DNA from: CAZTTG01 sp964615935
GTDB lineage: Bacteria; Planctomycetota; UBA1135; GCA-002686595
Assembly: GCA_964615935.1 (NCBI GenBank)
Contig: CAZTTG010000043.1
Coordinates: 1 to 53,124, forward strand
Direction of reading: 5' to 3'
DNA length: 53,124 nucleotides
The notes below the pieces were generated by a model that worked only from the letters and a program-made list of their open reading frames with translations, had not been told where the DNA came from and did not search any database. Position 1 is the first letter of the stretch, and the number at the start of each line of letters is the position of its first letter. Both the position numbers and the translations under genes were made by a program. Below are positions 24,655 to 37,619 of the stretch, piece by piece.

Positions 24655-26325
24655 TCACCGACCCTCGGCCGGGGCGTCCAGGGCGACGTCCAGCATGAGC
24701 CGAACCCGGTGCCGGATGTCGTGGCGCTCTCGAACCGCCGCCAGCCCGGCCTCGGCGATGGACCGGGCCTCCTCGGCGTGCTCCAGGTAGTGGGCCACCT
24801 TCGCCCGCAGCTCGTCCAGGCTGCGGTAGCTCTCCAGCTCGAGGCCGATCTCGAAGAGCTCCTCCAGGGCCGTCGAGTGCTCGGCGATCAGGAATCCCCC
24901 GCAGGCCAGCACGTCGAAGACGCGCATGGTCGCGATGTCGTCCTGGTACAGGCGACCGACGTCCACCTGGATCCGCGCCCCGTTGTACACCCGGGGCAGC
25001 TCGCGGGCGTGGCCGGCGGGACCCCGGTAGCGGACCCCGTGGGGCTCGAGGGCGCGCCAGCCCTCATCGCCCCAGACCTGAATCCCGAAGGGCGCGAGGT
25101 TGGCGACGTAGGTGAGTCGCTTCTCGGCCGCGGCGCTCTCGGCCGCCAGCATCAGGGGATCGCGGGCCGAGACGCGCTCCTCCATGTCGGACAGGAAGCC
25201 GCCCAGGCGCCGCGCCAGCTCCTCCTCGAGGCGGGGGCGCGAGAAGTCGGCCCGCTGGGCGGTCAGGGCGGCGTCGAGGTGGGCGGCCCCCTCCACGACG
25301 GCCCCCCGGGCGTCGCCCCTCCAGCGGGCGTACTCCTCCAGGAAGGCCCGCCGGTGGTCCCGCGCCGTCTCCACCATGCTGGCGCCCACGAAGCAGACCG
25401 GCGCCCCGTAGCGCTCCCTCTCCCGCGGGTCGAGCTCGAGGGGCCGATGACGGCGGGTGTTGCTGGCCAGCGGCAGGGCGCGGACGCTCTCGAAGCCCGC
25501 CCGGCGGAAGCGCTCGACGTGGGCCGGGCGGTAGGTGAACACGTGCGCCCGAGGGGCCGGGCCCTCGAGGGGGAGCAGCCGGTCGGTGGCGGGATCGACC
25601 TCCCAGCACGCCAGGGGCAGGCCGAGGTCGCGGGCGAACTCCGCCAGGCCGTGGCTGTAGTTGACCGCGCAGATCAGCTCGGGAGCCGTCCGACGCACCG
25701 CCCGCTCGAGCTCCTCCCTCGCCCAGCGCTGGAGCTCCACCGGCACGGCCGCGAAGCCCTCCTCCGCCAGGGCCTCGGCCAGGTCGTCGACGAACAGGCC
25801 TCCGGCCGCGATCAGGGCCCGGCGCTGCCGCGTCTCGCCCTCCAGGAGCCGCGCCTCCAGCGCGTAGATCCGCGCGAGCAGGGGATGCGGGATCCGCCAG
25901 GCGGCCCGCGCCTCCTCGAGCCCGCTCGCCAGGTCCACTCCCAGGGCGAGCCGGAGCCGGCCCCGGGCGAGGGGTCCGGTCAGGTCTCCGCCGGCCAGGG
26001 CCAGGCGCAGGAGCCACGGATCGCGGTCCCAGGCCAGGACCTCGGCCTCGGGTCGGGCCTCCAGGACCGCCCGGAGGATCTCCCCCAGGCCCACCCCGAA
26101 CAGGAAGAGCTTTCCCTGTCGGGGAGCGGCCGCGACCGCCTCGGCGGGATCCACCGCCAGGGGATAGCGGGTGCGGTGATGGAGGTAGACCGGTGGATCC
26201 GGCTCCACGTGCCCGCCGGCGACCGGCAGGCACAGGCGGCGGGCCAGCTCGGGATCGCGGCGCGAGAGCGCCTGCAGGTTGGCGCGAAAGACCGGCTCGC
26301 GGGCCGGGTCGAATCCGGCGCTCAT
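24655..26325 (-). CDS. CgeB-like glycosyltransferase with N-terminal DUF115-like region
   Basis: A 556-residue protein. The first about 200 residues contain KLFLFGVGLGEILRAVLEARP and EVLAWDRDPWLLRLAL, resembling the Rossmann-like start of DUF115/MAF-type flagellar glycosylation proteins. Residues about 200-550 resemble CgeB-type glycosyltransferases: PELICAVNYSHGLAEFARDLG, CWEVDPATDRLL, VCFVGASMVETARDHRRAF, RVYNGARIQVDVGRLYQDD, MRVFDVLACGGFLIAEHS, and a C-terminal helix with AVRERHDIRHRVRLML. The final segment is the Glyco_trans_1_2 family signature. A protein- or surface-glycan glycosyltransferase is likely; donor and acceptor are unknown. ATG 26325 lies six bases after a TATCCT -10. No flagellar or capsule genes are nearby. 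Confidence 0.82.
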   Translation of the reverse strand: MSAGFDPAREPVFRANLQALSRRDPELARRLCLPVAGGHVEPDPPVYLHHRTRYPLAVDPAEAVAAAPRQGKLFLFGVGLGEILRAVLEARPEAEVLAWDRDPWLLRLALAGGDLTGPLARGRLRLALGVDLASGLEEARAAWRIPHPLLARIYALEARLLEGETRQRRALIAAGGLFVDDLAEALAEEGFAAVPVELQRWAREELERAVRRTAPELICAVNYSHGLAEFARDLGLPLACWEVDPATDRLLPLEGPAPRAHVFTYRPAHVERFRRAGFESVRALPLASNTRRHRPLELDPRERERYGAPVCFVGASMVETARDHRRAFLEEYARWRGDARGAVVEGAAHLDAALTAQRADFSRPRLEEELARRLGGFLSDMEERVSARDPLMLAAESAAAEKRLTYVANLAPFGIQVWGDEGWRALEPHGVRYRGPAGHARELPRVYNGARIQVDVGRLYQDDIATMRVFDVLACGGFLIAEHSTALEELFEIGLELESYRSLDELRAKVAHYLEHAEEARSIAEAGLAAVRERHDIRHRVRLMLDVALDAPAEGR

Positions 26326-26331
26326 GGTCCG

Positions 26332-26337
26332 AGGATA
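26332..26337 (-). promoter_or_regulatory. -10 element (TATCCT) six bases before the start at 26325
   Basis: TATCCT (26337 to 26332, minus) followed by CGGACC and then ATG. Hexamer and spacing are identical to those of the gene at 7441, again implying a leaderless message. Confidence 0.5.
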
Positions 26338-26565
26338 GGGCCTGGCGGGCCGGAGTCGAGGAGAGGCGTTCCCCGATCGGGGAGGGGCGGGGCCGGGCCG
26401 GGGGGCGGGCCGGAGCCCGTCGCGGGACCAGGTCAAGATCGGCATGCCCGGGGGCCGAAAGGGTGGGGATGCCCGCCCGCGGTTCGGCTCCACCCCCGAT
26501 CTCCGCGGCCCCCCCCGGGCCCGGCCGGACCCTCCGCTGCGAGCACGACTTCCTGTGAGGACTGC

Positions 26566-26850
26566 ATGGATCCCGATCGACGACCCGCCACCGAAGTCGG
26601 AGAGCGCAGAAGGGCCCCTCGGCGTCCCCACCGCGGTCAGGTGAGGCTGCTCGTCGACGGGGGGAGCCTGGAGGGCCCCTGCGACAACCTCTCCCAGGCC
26701 GGGGTTCTCTTCTTCAGCGACGACGTCCTGCGCGTCACGATCGAGATCGAGGAGGACGGTCAGACCCGGGCCATCGAGGGGCAGCTCGTCCGGGTGGAGC
26801 GCATGAGCGAGTCGCGGGCCGGCTACGCGGTCGAGTTCGACCGGCCCTGA
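26566..26850 (+). CDS. Small single-domain PilZ protein
   Basis: A 94-residue protein made of one PilZ domain, which binds cyclic di-GMP. The arginine motif is RRRAPRRPHRGQ (about 15-26). The second motif, usually D/N-x-S-x-x-G, is NLSQAG (about 42-47). The barrel strands VRLLVDGGSLEGPCD and GYAVEFD are visible. GTGAGGA at 26554-26560 gives a ribosome site. The gene stops 11 bases from the convergent nuoN stop, leaving no room for a terminator. About 240 bases upstream are free of genes. No cyclase or phosphodiesterase is near, so the output it controls is unknown. Confidence 0.8.
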   Translation: MDPDRRPATEVGERRRAPRRPHRGQVRLLVDGGSLEGPCDNLSQAGVLFFSDDVLRVTIEIEEDGQTRAIEGQLVRVERMSESRAGYAVEFDRP

Positions 26851-26861
26851 CGGTCGAGGCT

Positions 26862-28343
26862 CTAGAGCCGGTCCAGGAACCAGGCCGGCAGGACCCCCAG
26901 CACCAGCACCGCCAGGGCGCACAGGCCGGTGGCCAGGGTGGCGGGGGTGTGGCTCGTCTCCGGGGGCGGCTGGCCCTCGGGCGCCGGCTGCATGTACATG
27001 GCGACCACCACCCGCAGGTAGTAGGCCAGGGCGATCACCGAGAGCAGGGCCGCCAGCACGGCGCACACCGGGAAGCCCGCCCGGTAGGCCACCGAGAAGA
27101 CCAGGTACTTGCCCAGGAAGCCGCCGGTGACCGGGATGCCCCCCAGGGAGAGCAGGAACAGGGTCAGGGCCGCGGCCACGCCCGGCCGCGAGGTGGCCAG
27201 GCCCCGCAGGGAGGAGATGCGGGTGAAGTGCTCGCCGTCCTGCTCCAGGAGGGCCAGCAGGCCGAAGGCCCCGGCGGCGGTGAAGACGTAGGCCGCCATG
27301 TAGAAGAGCGCCGCGTCGCGGGCCGCGCCCGCGAGCTCCCCTCCGCCCGCCATGGCGCCGGCCACCACCAGCAGCACGGTGCCGGCGTGGGCGATGCCCG
27401 AGTAGGCCAGCATGCGCTTCAGGTCGTCCTGCACCAGGGCCCCCAGGTTGCCGATGGCCATGGTGAGCAGCGCGATCAGCGCCACCGAGATGGCCGTCGA
27501 GGGGGGCAGCAGGAAGACCGCGTTCAGGAGGAAGGCGAAGGCCGCCGCCTTGGTGCCGGTGGCCATGAGGGCGGTCACGGGCGTGGGGCTGCCCTGGTAG
27601 ACGTCGGGGACCCAGACCTGGAAGGGGAAGACGCTGGCCTTGAAGAACAGCGAGGCGGCGATCAGGGCGGCTCCCGCCCCCGCCAGCCGGTTGCCCCTCC
27701 ACACCTCCGTGTCCACCAGCTCGCGCAGCTCCACCAGCGAGAGCGTCCCCGTGCCGGCGTAGACCAGGGCCGCGCCGTACACGAAGAAGGCCGCCGCGAA
27801 GGCGCCCAGCAGGAAGTACTTGAGGCCCGCCTCGATCGAGCGCGGCCGGTTGCGCCGGAAGGCGGCCAGGGCGTAGAGGGGGATGGAGAGCAGCTCCAGG
27901 CCGACGAAGAAGACCAGCAGATCCTGCGCGCCGGCCATCAGCATCATGCCCACCGGGGTCATGAGCATCAGCGCGTCGTGCTCGGTCTTGAAGGGCCGGT
28001 CCTCGCGGGTGTAGTAGCGGTGGCTGAAGAGCCAGGCCAGGGCCGTGCTGGCGACGAAGATCATGCCCCACAGGGCGCTGGTCCGGTCGGCCATCAGGGT
28101 CCCGTCCAGGACCAGGTTCTGGGGGGTTTGGAAGATGCGCACCTGGCCGATCAGCGCCAGGGCCAGGGCCATGGCCACGATCAGCCCGCGCGCCGGCTGC
28201 AGGGCCGGCGCCACGGCCACCACCAGCAGCAGCACCGCGCCCACGGTCAGGGCCAGCATGGGGCTCACCGCCAGGAGGGCTTCCCGAGTGAAGATCTCCG
28301 CCAGCTTCTCGGCCGGCACCGCCTGTTGCAGGAGGGCCATCAT
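26862..28343 (-). CDS. nuoN: NADH-quinone oxidoreductase subunit N
   Basis: Antiporter-like membrane subunit of complex I, 493 residues with about 14 hydrophobic helices. Family landmarks are LFSHRYYTREDRPFKTEHDAL, the helix with GLELLSIPLYALAAFRR carrying the conserved Glu, ALIAASLFFKASVFPFQVWVPDVYQG and LKRMLAYSGIAHAG. It is the last gene of the operon; its ATG overlaps the nuoM stop (ATGA). Confidence 0.96.
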   Translation of the reverse strand: MMALLQQAVPAEKLAEIFTREALLAVSPMLALTVGAVLLLVVAVAPALQPARGLIVAMALALALIGQVRIFQTPQNLVLDGTLMADRTSALWGMIFVASTALAWLFSHRYYTREDRPFKTEHDALMLMTPVGMMLMAGAQDLLVFFVGLELLSIPLYALAAFRRNRPRSIEAGLKYFLLGAFAAAFFVYGAALVYAGTGTLSLVELRELVDTEVWRGNRLAGAGAALIAASLFFKASVFPFQVWVPDVYQGSPTPVTALMATGTKAAAFAFLLNAVFLLPPSTAISVALIALLTMAIGNLGALVQDDLKRMLAYSGIAHAGTVLLVVAGAMAGGGELAGAARDAALFYMAAYVFTAAGAFGLLALLEQDGEHFTRISSLRGLATSRPGVAAALTLFLLSLGGIPVTGGFLGKYLVFSVAYRAGFPVCAVLAALLSVIALAYYLRVVVAMYMQPAPEGQPPPETSHTPATLATGLCALAVLVLGVLPAWFLDRL

Positions 28344-29938
28344 CGCTCAGCTCCTTCCTCCGCGGAGATCGCCGGGGCCGGGAGCCGCGAGGCGACCTCT
28401 CCATGTGGCGGCCGCAGGGCGACATCCTCGCCCTCGCGCCGCAGGGCGGCCGTCTCGCGGGCCTCGCCCACGCGTTCGACCACCACCTCCACCGAGGCCC
28501 GCGAGGCCCGCAGGAAGAGGTTGGGGGCCACGCCGATCAGAACCACCAGCGCCACCATGGGCAGCATCAGCGACACCTCGCGCGCCCCGATGTCGGTGAG
28601 CTTGCGGTTGGCCTCGTGGACCACCGGACCCCACAGGAGCTTGCGGGTGGCCATCAGGAGGTAGATCGCGCCCAGGATGACGCCGGTCACCCCGACGGCC
28701 GCCAGGACCGGGCTGGCCTGGAAGGTGCCCAGCAGGATCAGGTACTCGCCCACGAAGCCGTTGAGGCCCGGCAGGCCCACGCTGGAGAGCACCGTGATCA
28801 TGAAGAAGAGCGCGAAGAGCGGCATGGTCGAGGCGATGCCGCCGAACTGATCCAGGGCCCGCGTGTGGCGCCGCTCGTAGATCATCCCCACCAGGAGGAA
28901 GAGCAGGCCCGTGGAGATCCCGTGGTTGACCATCTGCAGGACCGAGCCCTGGATGCCCGCCTGGGTCAGGGCGAACATGCCCAGCACCACGAAGCCCAGG
29001 TGGCTGACCGAGGAGCAGGCCACCAGCCGCTTGATGTCGGTCTGGGCCCAGGCCAGCAGGGCCCCGTAGACGATGCCCACGGCCCCCAGGACCATGAACA
29101 GCGGCGCGGCCTCCACCGCGGCGCCCGGGAACAGCGCGATGCCGTAGCGCAGAAGCCCGTAGGTGCCCAGCTTCAGCAGCACCCCCGCCAGGACCACCGA
29201 GCCCGAGGTGGGCGCCTCGGTGTGGGCGTCCGCCAGCCAGGTGTGGAAGGGGACGATGGGCACCTTGATGGCGAAGGCCAGGGCGAAGCCCGCGAAGAGC
29301 CACAGCTGCCGGCCCACCGGCAGCTCCCCGGCCCGCGCCAGCAGCGCCGTCAGGTCGGTGGTCTGGAACTGGTAGATCAGCGCGATCAGCGCGATCAGCA
29401 TGACCAGGCTGCCGGCCACCGTGTACAGGACGAACTTGATGGTCGCGTACAGCCGCCGCTCGCCCCCCCAGATCCCGACGATGAAGTACAGCGGGATCAG
29501 GCTCGCCTCCCAGAAGAAGTAGAAGAGCATGAGGTCGAGCGCCAGGAACACGCCCAGCATGCCGGTCTCCATGACCAGCATCCAGACCATGAACTCCTTG
29601 ACGCGCTCGCCCACGTGTCCCCAGGTGGACAGGATGACCACCGGCATCATCACCGCCGTCAGGGTCACCATCAGGATGGAGAGCCCGTCGACCCCCAGCC
29701 GGTAGCCGACCTCGATGGAGGTGTGGGGGAGGCCGAACCACGCGGCCTGGACCACGTGCTGGGGACCCGCCTGCGAGACGTCGAAGTCGAAGCAGAACAG
29801 GAACACCCCCATGATGGCCACCACCAGGGTGGTGCCGAGGGCGATCATGCGCTGCATCTCCACCTGGCCGCGGGGAGTTGCCAGGAGCAGCAGGGCGCCG
29901 GCGAGGGGCAGGAAGGTGAGGAAGGTCAGGATGCCCAT
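28340..29938 (-). CDS. nuoM: NADH-quinone oxidoreductase subunit M
   Basis: Antiporter-like proton-pumping subunit, 532 residues with about 14 helices. Landmarks are GVDGLSILMVTLTAVMMPV, MLFYFFWEASLIPLYFIVG (conserved Glu), FAIKVPIVPFHTWLADAH (conserved Lys) and DIKRLVACSSVSHLGFVVLG. The charged C-terminal tail (about 490-532) is longer than usual. It lies three bases after nuoL and overlaps nuoN. Confidence 0.96.
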   Translation of the reverse strand: MGILTFLTFLPLAGALLLLATPRGQVEMQRMIALGTTLVVAIMGVFLFCFDFDVSQAGPQHVVQAAWFGLPHTSIEVGYRLGVDGLSILMVTLTAVMMPVVILSTWGHVGERVKEFMVWMLVMETGMLGVFLALDLMLFYFFWEASLIPLYFIVGIWGGERRLYATIKFVLYTVAGSLVMLIALIALIYQFQTTDLTALLARAGELPVGRQLWLFAGFALAFAIKVPIVPFHTWLADAHTEAPTSGSVVLAGVLLKLGTYGLLRYGIALFPGAAVEAAPLFMVLGAVGIVYGALLAWAQTDIKRLVACSSVSHLGFVVLGMFALTQAGIQGSVLQMVNHGISTGLLFLLVGMIYERRHTRALDQFGGIASTMPLFALFFMITVLSSVGLPGLNGFVGEYLILLGTFQASPVLAAVGVTGVILGAIYLLMATRKLLWGPVVHEANRKLTDIGAREVSLMLPMVALVVLIGVAPNLFLRASRASVEVVVERVGEARETAALRREGEDVALRPPHGEVASRLPAPAISAEEGAER

Positions 29939-29941
29939 GAG

Positions 29942-31924
<1,983 letters not shown>

Positions 31925-31930
31925 CGCGCC

Positions 31931-32251
31931 CTATCCCTCCATCTCGCTCACGGCGTCCGCCTCCACCGTCCTTCGCAGGCGGTAGAGGGCGATGATCAGA
32001 GCCAGCCCCACCCCGGCCTCGGCCGCGGCGATGGCGATCACGAAGATGGCGAAGATGGGCCCCTCCAGGGAGGGAGCGCCGGGAGCCGAGTGCATGCGGC
32101 TGGCCCCGAGCAGGGTCAGGTTGGCCGCGTTCAGCATCAGCTCCACGCTCATCAGCACGATGATCGTGTTGCGGCGGATCAGGAATCCCAGGACGCCGAT
32201 GCCGAAGAGCACCGCCGCCAGGAAGAAGATGTGCTCGCTGGGGACGCTCAC
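31931..32251 (-). CDS. nuoK: NADH-quinone oxidoreductase subunit K
   Basis: Small three-helix membrane subunit, 106 residues, with the conserved buried Glu residues in VLMSVELMLNAANLTL and in IAAAEAGVGLALIIALYR. It starts with GTG 32251, overlapping the nuoJ stop (GTGA). Confidence 0.96.
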   Translation of the reverse strand: MSVPSEHIFFLAAVLFGIGVLGFLIRRNTIIVLMSVELMLNAANLTLLGASRMHSAPGAPSLEGPIFAIFVIAIAAAEAGVGLALIIALYRLRRTVEADAVSEMEG

Positions 32252-32784
32252 GGCTGCTCCTTGCGCTCGCGCCGCTTGGCCAGCACCAGGACCGCCACCA
32301 TGCTGGCCAGCAGCAGCACCGAGGCCGCCTCGAAGGGCAGGGCGTAGCGGCCGAAGAGCTCCCCGGCCAGGGGGCCCAGCCCGTCGTAGCCCTCCGCCGC
32401 GGCCTGCGGGTCCACCTCCCGGATGGCTCCGCGGCTGCCGCGCACCGCCATCAGCCCGGCCAGGGCGATGGCCGCCGCCAGGACGGTGGCCACCTTGGCC
32501 CCGGGGCCGCGCAGGTAGGCCAGCTCGGCCTCGGCCGCTTGGCCGATCGCGCCCAGGTTGAGCAGCATGACGACGAACAGGAACAGCACCAGGATCGCGC
32601 CGGCGTAGACCAGGATCTGGACCGCCGCCAGGAACTGGAAGCCCGCCAGCAGGTAGATCACGGCCACGCAGAAGAAGCTCCCCAGGAGCGAGATGACGCT
32701 CATCATGGGGCTCTTGGCCAGGACCACCCCGATGGAGGTCGCGATCGCCAGGGCGCCTAGGATGTAGAAGAGGATTTCCGCCAC
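32248..32784 (-). CDS. nuoJ: NADH-quinone oxidoreductase subunit J
   Basis: Five-helix membrane subunit, 178 residues, with SPMMSVISLLGSFFCVAVIYLL and the pi-bulge helix AVQILVYAGAILVLFLFVVML. The start is GTG 32784, so its first 28 bases overlap the 3' end of nuoI, the longest overlap in the operon. Confidence 0.95.
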   Translation of the reverse strand: MAEILFYILGALAIATSIGVVLAKSPMMSVISLLGSFFCVAVIYLLAGFQFLAAVQILVYAGAILVLFLFVVMLLNLGAIGQAAEAELAYLRGPGAKVATVLAAAIALAGLMAVRGSRGAIREVDPQAAAEGYDGLGPLAGELFGRYALPFEAASVLLLASMVAVLVLAKRRERKEQP

Positions 32785-33278
32785 CGGTCGCTCAACTTGT
32801 AGACGTAGTCGATGCGTTCCTGGAGCACGGCCTTGGGCCGTGAGAGCTTCTCGATGCCATACACCAGCGCCTCCCGGGAGGTGTCCGCCAGCTCGAGCTC
32901 ATCGCCCATGAAGATGGCGTCCTTGGGACAGGCTTCCTCGCAGAAGCCGCACAGGATGCAGCGCAGCATGTCGATCTCGAAGCGCTTGGGTTCCCGCTCG
33001 ATGGGGCGATCGGTCTCGCCGCCGTCGATGGTGATGGCGAAGGCCGGACAGGCGGCCTCGCACATTCCGCAGGAGACGCAGGCGAGATGCCCGTCGTCCT
33101 TGACCACCAGCCGCGGCTGGCCGCGGGTCACCTCGGTCCGGGGAAGGGGCTCCTCGGGGTACTGGCGCGTGGTCTTCCGCTCGAACATCTTGCGGAAGGT
33201 GATGGACAGCCCCCGCAGGATCTCGGGCAGGTAGAGCTTCTCGGCGAAGGAGAGCTCCTTGCGCTTGACCAGAACCAT
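32757..33278 (-). CDS. nuoI: NADH-quinone oxidoreductase subunit I
   Basis: Peripheral-arm ferredoxin-like subunit, 173 residues, carrying clusters N6a and N6b through CVSCGMCEAACP and CILCGFCEEACP. It hands electrons towards NuoB. ATG 33278 lies two bases after the nuoH stop. The C-terminal tail past residue 130 is longer than in E. coli. Confidence 0.96.
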   Translation of the reverse strand: MVLVKRKELSFAEKLYLPEILRGLSITFRKMFERKTTRQYPEEPLPRTEVTRGQPRLVVKDDGHLACVSCGMCEAACPAFAITIDGGETDRPIEREPKRFEIDMLRCILCGFCEEACPKDAIFMGDELELADTSREALVYGIEKLSRPKAVLQERIDYVYKLSDRWRKSSSTS

Positions 33279-33280
33279 GC

Positions 33281-34315
33281 CTAGCCCCCCCAGACGGTGC
33301 TCTTGAGCTCCAGCAGGACCGGCGCCAGAAAGAGGTTCGCCAGGGCCACCGGGAGCAGGACCTTCCAGCCCAGACCCATGAGCTGGTCGTAGCGGAAGCG
33401 CGGCAGGGTCCAGCGCACCCACAGGAACAGGAAGAGGAAGAAGGCGGTCTTGGCCAGGAAGGCCGCCAGCCCCACGAACCAGGGCGCCTCGGGCCAGAAG
33501 GGCATCGAGAAGCCGCCCAGGAAGAGGGTGGTGATCAGGCAGCACATCACGGCGATGGCGCAGTACTCGCCCAGGAAGTAGAGCGCGAAGCGCATGGACG
33601 AGTACTCGGTGTGGAAGCCGCCCACCAGCTCGGGCTCGCACTCGGCGAAGTCGAAGGGGTGGCGGTTGGTCTCGGCGAAGGCGGCGATCACGAAGAGCAC
33701 GAAGGCCACCGGCTGCCAGAGGATGTTCCAGGAGAGGAAGTTGAGGGGGCTGGCGGGGTTCTGGTCGTCGACGATGTCGCGCAGATTCAGGCTGCCCGCG
33801 AGCACCACCACCGCCAGGATGGCCAGGATCATGGACAGCTCGTAGCTGATCATCTGGGCCGAGGCGCGCAGGCCTCCCAGCAGGGGGTACTTGGAGTTGC
33901 TGGCCCAGCCGCCCAGGATCACCCCGTAGATGGAGAGCCCGCCCAGCGCCAGGATGTAGAGGATCCCGATGTCCAGGTCGGCGATGGAGAGGTTGGTGGT
34001 CACGCCCCCGATGGTCACCTCGGGTCCAAAGGGGATCACCGCAACGGTGAGCATGGCCGGCATGGCCGCCAGGGTGGGCGCCATCCGGAAGAGCAGCTTG
34101 TTGGCCCCGTCGGGGATCAGCTCCTCCTTGAAGAAGAGCTTGAGGCCGTCGGCGATGGGCTGCAGGGTCCCCATGGGGCCCACCCGGTTGGGGCCGTGGC
34201 GGTACTGGATCCAGGCCGAGACCTTGCGCTCGGCCAGGGTCATGCCGGCGGCCACGCCCAGGAGCGCGCCGTAGATCAGCCCCGCCTTGACCAGCCAGAT
34301 CAGGATGTCGGTCAT
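33281..34315 (-). CDS. nuoH: NADH-quinone oxidoreductase subunit H
   Basis: Membrane subunit that forms the quinone chamber with NuoB and NuoD, 344 residues, eight helices. Signatures are ERKVSAWIQYRHGPNRVGP, ASAQMISYELSMILAILAV, FAETNRHPFDFAECEPELVG and HTEYSSMRFALYFLGEY. Its ATG overlaps the nuoG stop (ATGA). Confidence 0.97.
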   Translation of the reverse strand: MTDILIWLVKAGLIYGALLGVAAGMTLAERKVSAWIQYRHGPNRVGPMGTLQPIADGLKLFFKEELIPDGANKLLFRMAPTLAAMPAMLTVAVIPFGPEVTIGGVTTNLSIADLDIGILYILALGGLSIYGVILGGWASNSKYPLLGGLRASAQMISYELSMILAILAVVVLAGSLNLRDIVDDQNPASPLNFLSWNILWQPVAFVLFVIAAFAETNRHPFDFAECEPELVGGFHTEYSSMRFALYFLGEYCAIAVMCCLITTLFLGGFSMPFWPEAPWFVGLAAFLAKTAFFLFLFLWVRWTLPRFRYDQLMGLGWKVLLPVALANLFLAPVLLELKSTVWGG

Positions 34316-35769
34316 CGGGCTTGCTCCTCCACCGCGGCTCCCACCATCGTGACCAGCCGCTCGAGGCTCTCCTCCAGCGGCCGCACGCCCTCGGGCGGCG
34401 CCTTGGCGCGCGTCAGGAGGCGCCGGTGGCCGTCGAGGTTGAGCCAGTGGCCGCTCTTCTCCACGTGGGTGGGCACCCCGATGCAGATGCCGGCGGTGGG
34501 GGCCTCGGGCGCGCGGGTGTCGAAGACCAGGAGCCGCAGGGAGCCGGGGAGGGCGGCCAGCGCTTCGGCGCCCAGGAGCTCTACCACGCGCTCGCCGACC
34601 AGCACCGCGCCGGGGGCCGCGGCCAGCCGCTCCAGGATGGCCTCGGCCTCCTCGCCCTCGATCCCCATCTCGGTGAGACCCCGCCGGTTGGGGCAGGGGT
34701 CGCCGGTGTGCAGGAAGTCGTCCTTCAGCTCGTTCTGGGGGGGTGAGACGAAGACCGCCTTGGCGTCCAGGGCGCGCGCCAGGGCCAGGGCCGCCTGGCC
34801 CTCCTCGAGGGTGGCGAAGGGGGACAGCACCAGCTCCGCGCCCGGGCGGGCGCGCAGCATCTCGGCCGCGGCCGAGAGGGTGTCCTCGACCCCGGCCGCC
34901 TCCGGGGCGGTCCAGCCGCGGATCAGGGCTCCCCCCAGCCGGTCCTCGGCGTTGACGCGCTCGAAGGCGAAGCGGCCGGTGTCGCACATCCACCACTGGT
35001 TGACCGCCTCGTCGTAGCGCGGCCGGAAGCGCCGGACGGGCCCGTCGCGCAGGACCTCCGCCGTGATCGCGCAGCCTCGGCTGCACTCGGCGCAGGTGGA
35101 GGCGGCCTTCTTCAGGTTCCACACCCGCGCCTGGAAGCGGAAGGCCTTGAGGGTCAGCGCGCCCACCGGGCAGACGTCGGCCAGGTTGCCCTGGTAGTTG
35201 CCCGTCAGGGGCCGGCCCTCGAAGGTGGTGACCACCGAGTGGGAGCCCAGGCCGGCGATGGTGATCTCGCGGGTCTTGGAGATCTCCCGGGTGTAGCGCG
35301 CGCAGCGGCCGCACAGGATGCAGCGCTCCTGGTCGTGCAGGATCACCTCGCCCAGGTCCACGCGCTTCTTCAGCTTGCGCCGCGGCTCGGAGGTGCGCCC
35401 CTCGCTCTGGCCGTAGTCGAAGGCGAAGTCCTGCAGGTCGCACTCGCCCGCCTTGTCGCAGATGGGGCAGTCCAGGGGGTGGTTCTTGAGCAGGAACTCG
35501 ACGCACTCGCGGCGCGTCTCGAGGGCCTTGGGTGCCTCGGTGTTCACCACCATGCCCTCGGCCACCGGGGTCTTGCAGGCCACCACCACCCGCGGGGGCA
35601 TGTCGCCCTGCTGGACCTCGACCTGGCACACGCGGCAGGAGGCCCGCGGGGTGAGGCCCGGGTGGTAGCAGTAGGTGGGGACGTCGTGGCCGTGCAGGTG
35701 GCAGGCCTCGATCAGGGGCTTCTTCGGATCCGCCTCGACTTCGCGCCCGTTGACGATGATCTTGGTCAC
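34312..35769 (-). CDS. nuoG: NADH-quinone oxidoreductase subunit G (short form)
   Basis: Electron-transfer subunit, 485 residues, about half the length of E. coli NuoG. It has the 2Fe-2S cysteines (YCYHPGLTPRASCRVC, VACKTPV), the N5-type His/Cys set (LLKNHPLDCPICDKAGECDLQ), and CILCGRCARYTREIS with DVCPVGAL. A fourth set, STCAECSRGCAITAE, marks the start of a molybdopterin-oxidoreductase-like domain that is cut short relative to long NuoG. The start is GTG 35769, 13 bases after nuoF. Confidence 0.94.
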   Translation of the reverse strand: MTKIIVNGREVEADPKKPLIEACHLHGHDVPTYCYHPGLTPRASCRVCQVEVQQGDMPPRVVVACKTPVAEGMVVNTEAPKALETRRECVEFLLKNHPLDCPICDKAGECDLQDFAFDYGQSEGRTSEPRRKLKKRVDLGEVILHDQERCILCGRCARYTREISKTREITIAGLGSHSVVTTFEGRPLTGNYQGNLADVCPVGALTLKAFRFQARVWNLKKAASTCAECSRGCAITAEVLRDGPVRRFRPRYDEAVNQWWMCDTGRFAFERVNAEDRLGGALIRGWTAPEAAGVEDTLSAAAEMLRARPGAELVLSPFATLEEGQAALALARALDAKAVFVSPPQNELKDDFLHTGDPCPNRRGLTEMGIEGEEAEAILERLAAAPGAVLVGERVVELLGAEALAALPGSLRLLVFDTRAPEAPTAGICIGVPTHVEKSGHWLNLDGHRRLLTRAKAPPEGVRPLEESLERLVTMVGAAVEEQAR

Positions 35770-35782
35770 GGTGGTGCTCCGC

Positions 35783-37149
<1,367 letters not shown>

Positions 37150-37153
<4 letters not shown>

Positions 37154-37619
37154 TTCAGCTCTCCGATGATGCGCTCGATCTTCCCCTCATCGAGGTTCTC
37201 GTGGTACTGGCCGTCGAGGTCGAACATGGGGGCCGCGGTGCAGGCCCCCTGGCACTCGACGCTGTGCACGCTGAACTTCCCGTCGGGCGAGGTGCCGCCC
37301 AGCTCGGCGCCGGTCATCTGGCACACCTTCTGGATCACCTCGCGCGAGCCGCGCAGGTCGCAGGAGATGTTGTGGCAGATGCTGATCACGTGCTCGCCGG
37401 AGGGCTTCAGCCGGAACATGGGGTAGAAGCTCACCACCCCGTAGACCTCGGCGGGGGACAGGTCGAAGTACTCGGCCAGGGCCTCCATGATCTCGGGCGA
37501 GATCCAGCCGCCCAGCTCCTCCTGGCAGCGGTGCAGGGCCGGGATGAGGCCCGCGCGCTTCTCGGGGTAGTGGGTGACGAGCTCGTCGAGCTCGCGGATC
37601 AGCTCATCCGGGAGTTCCA

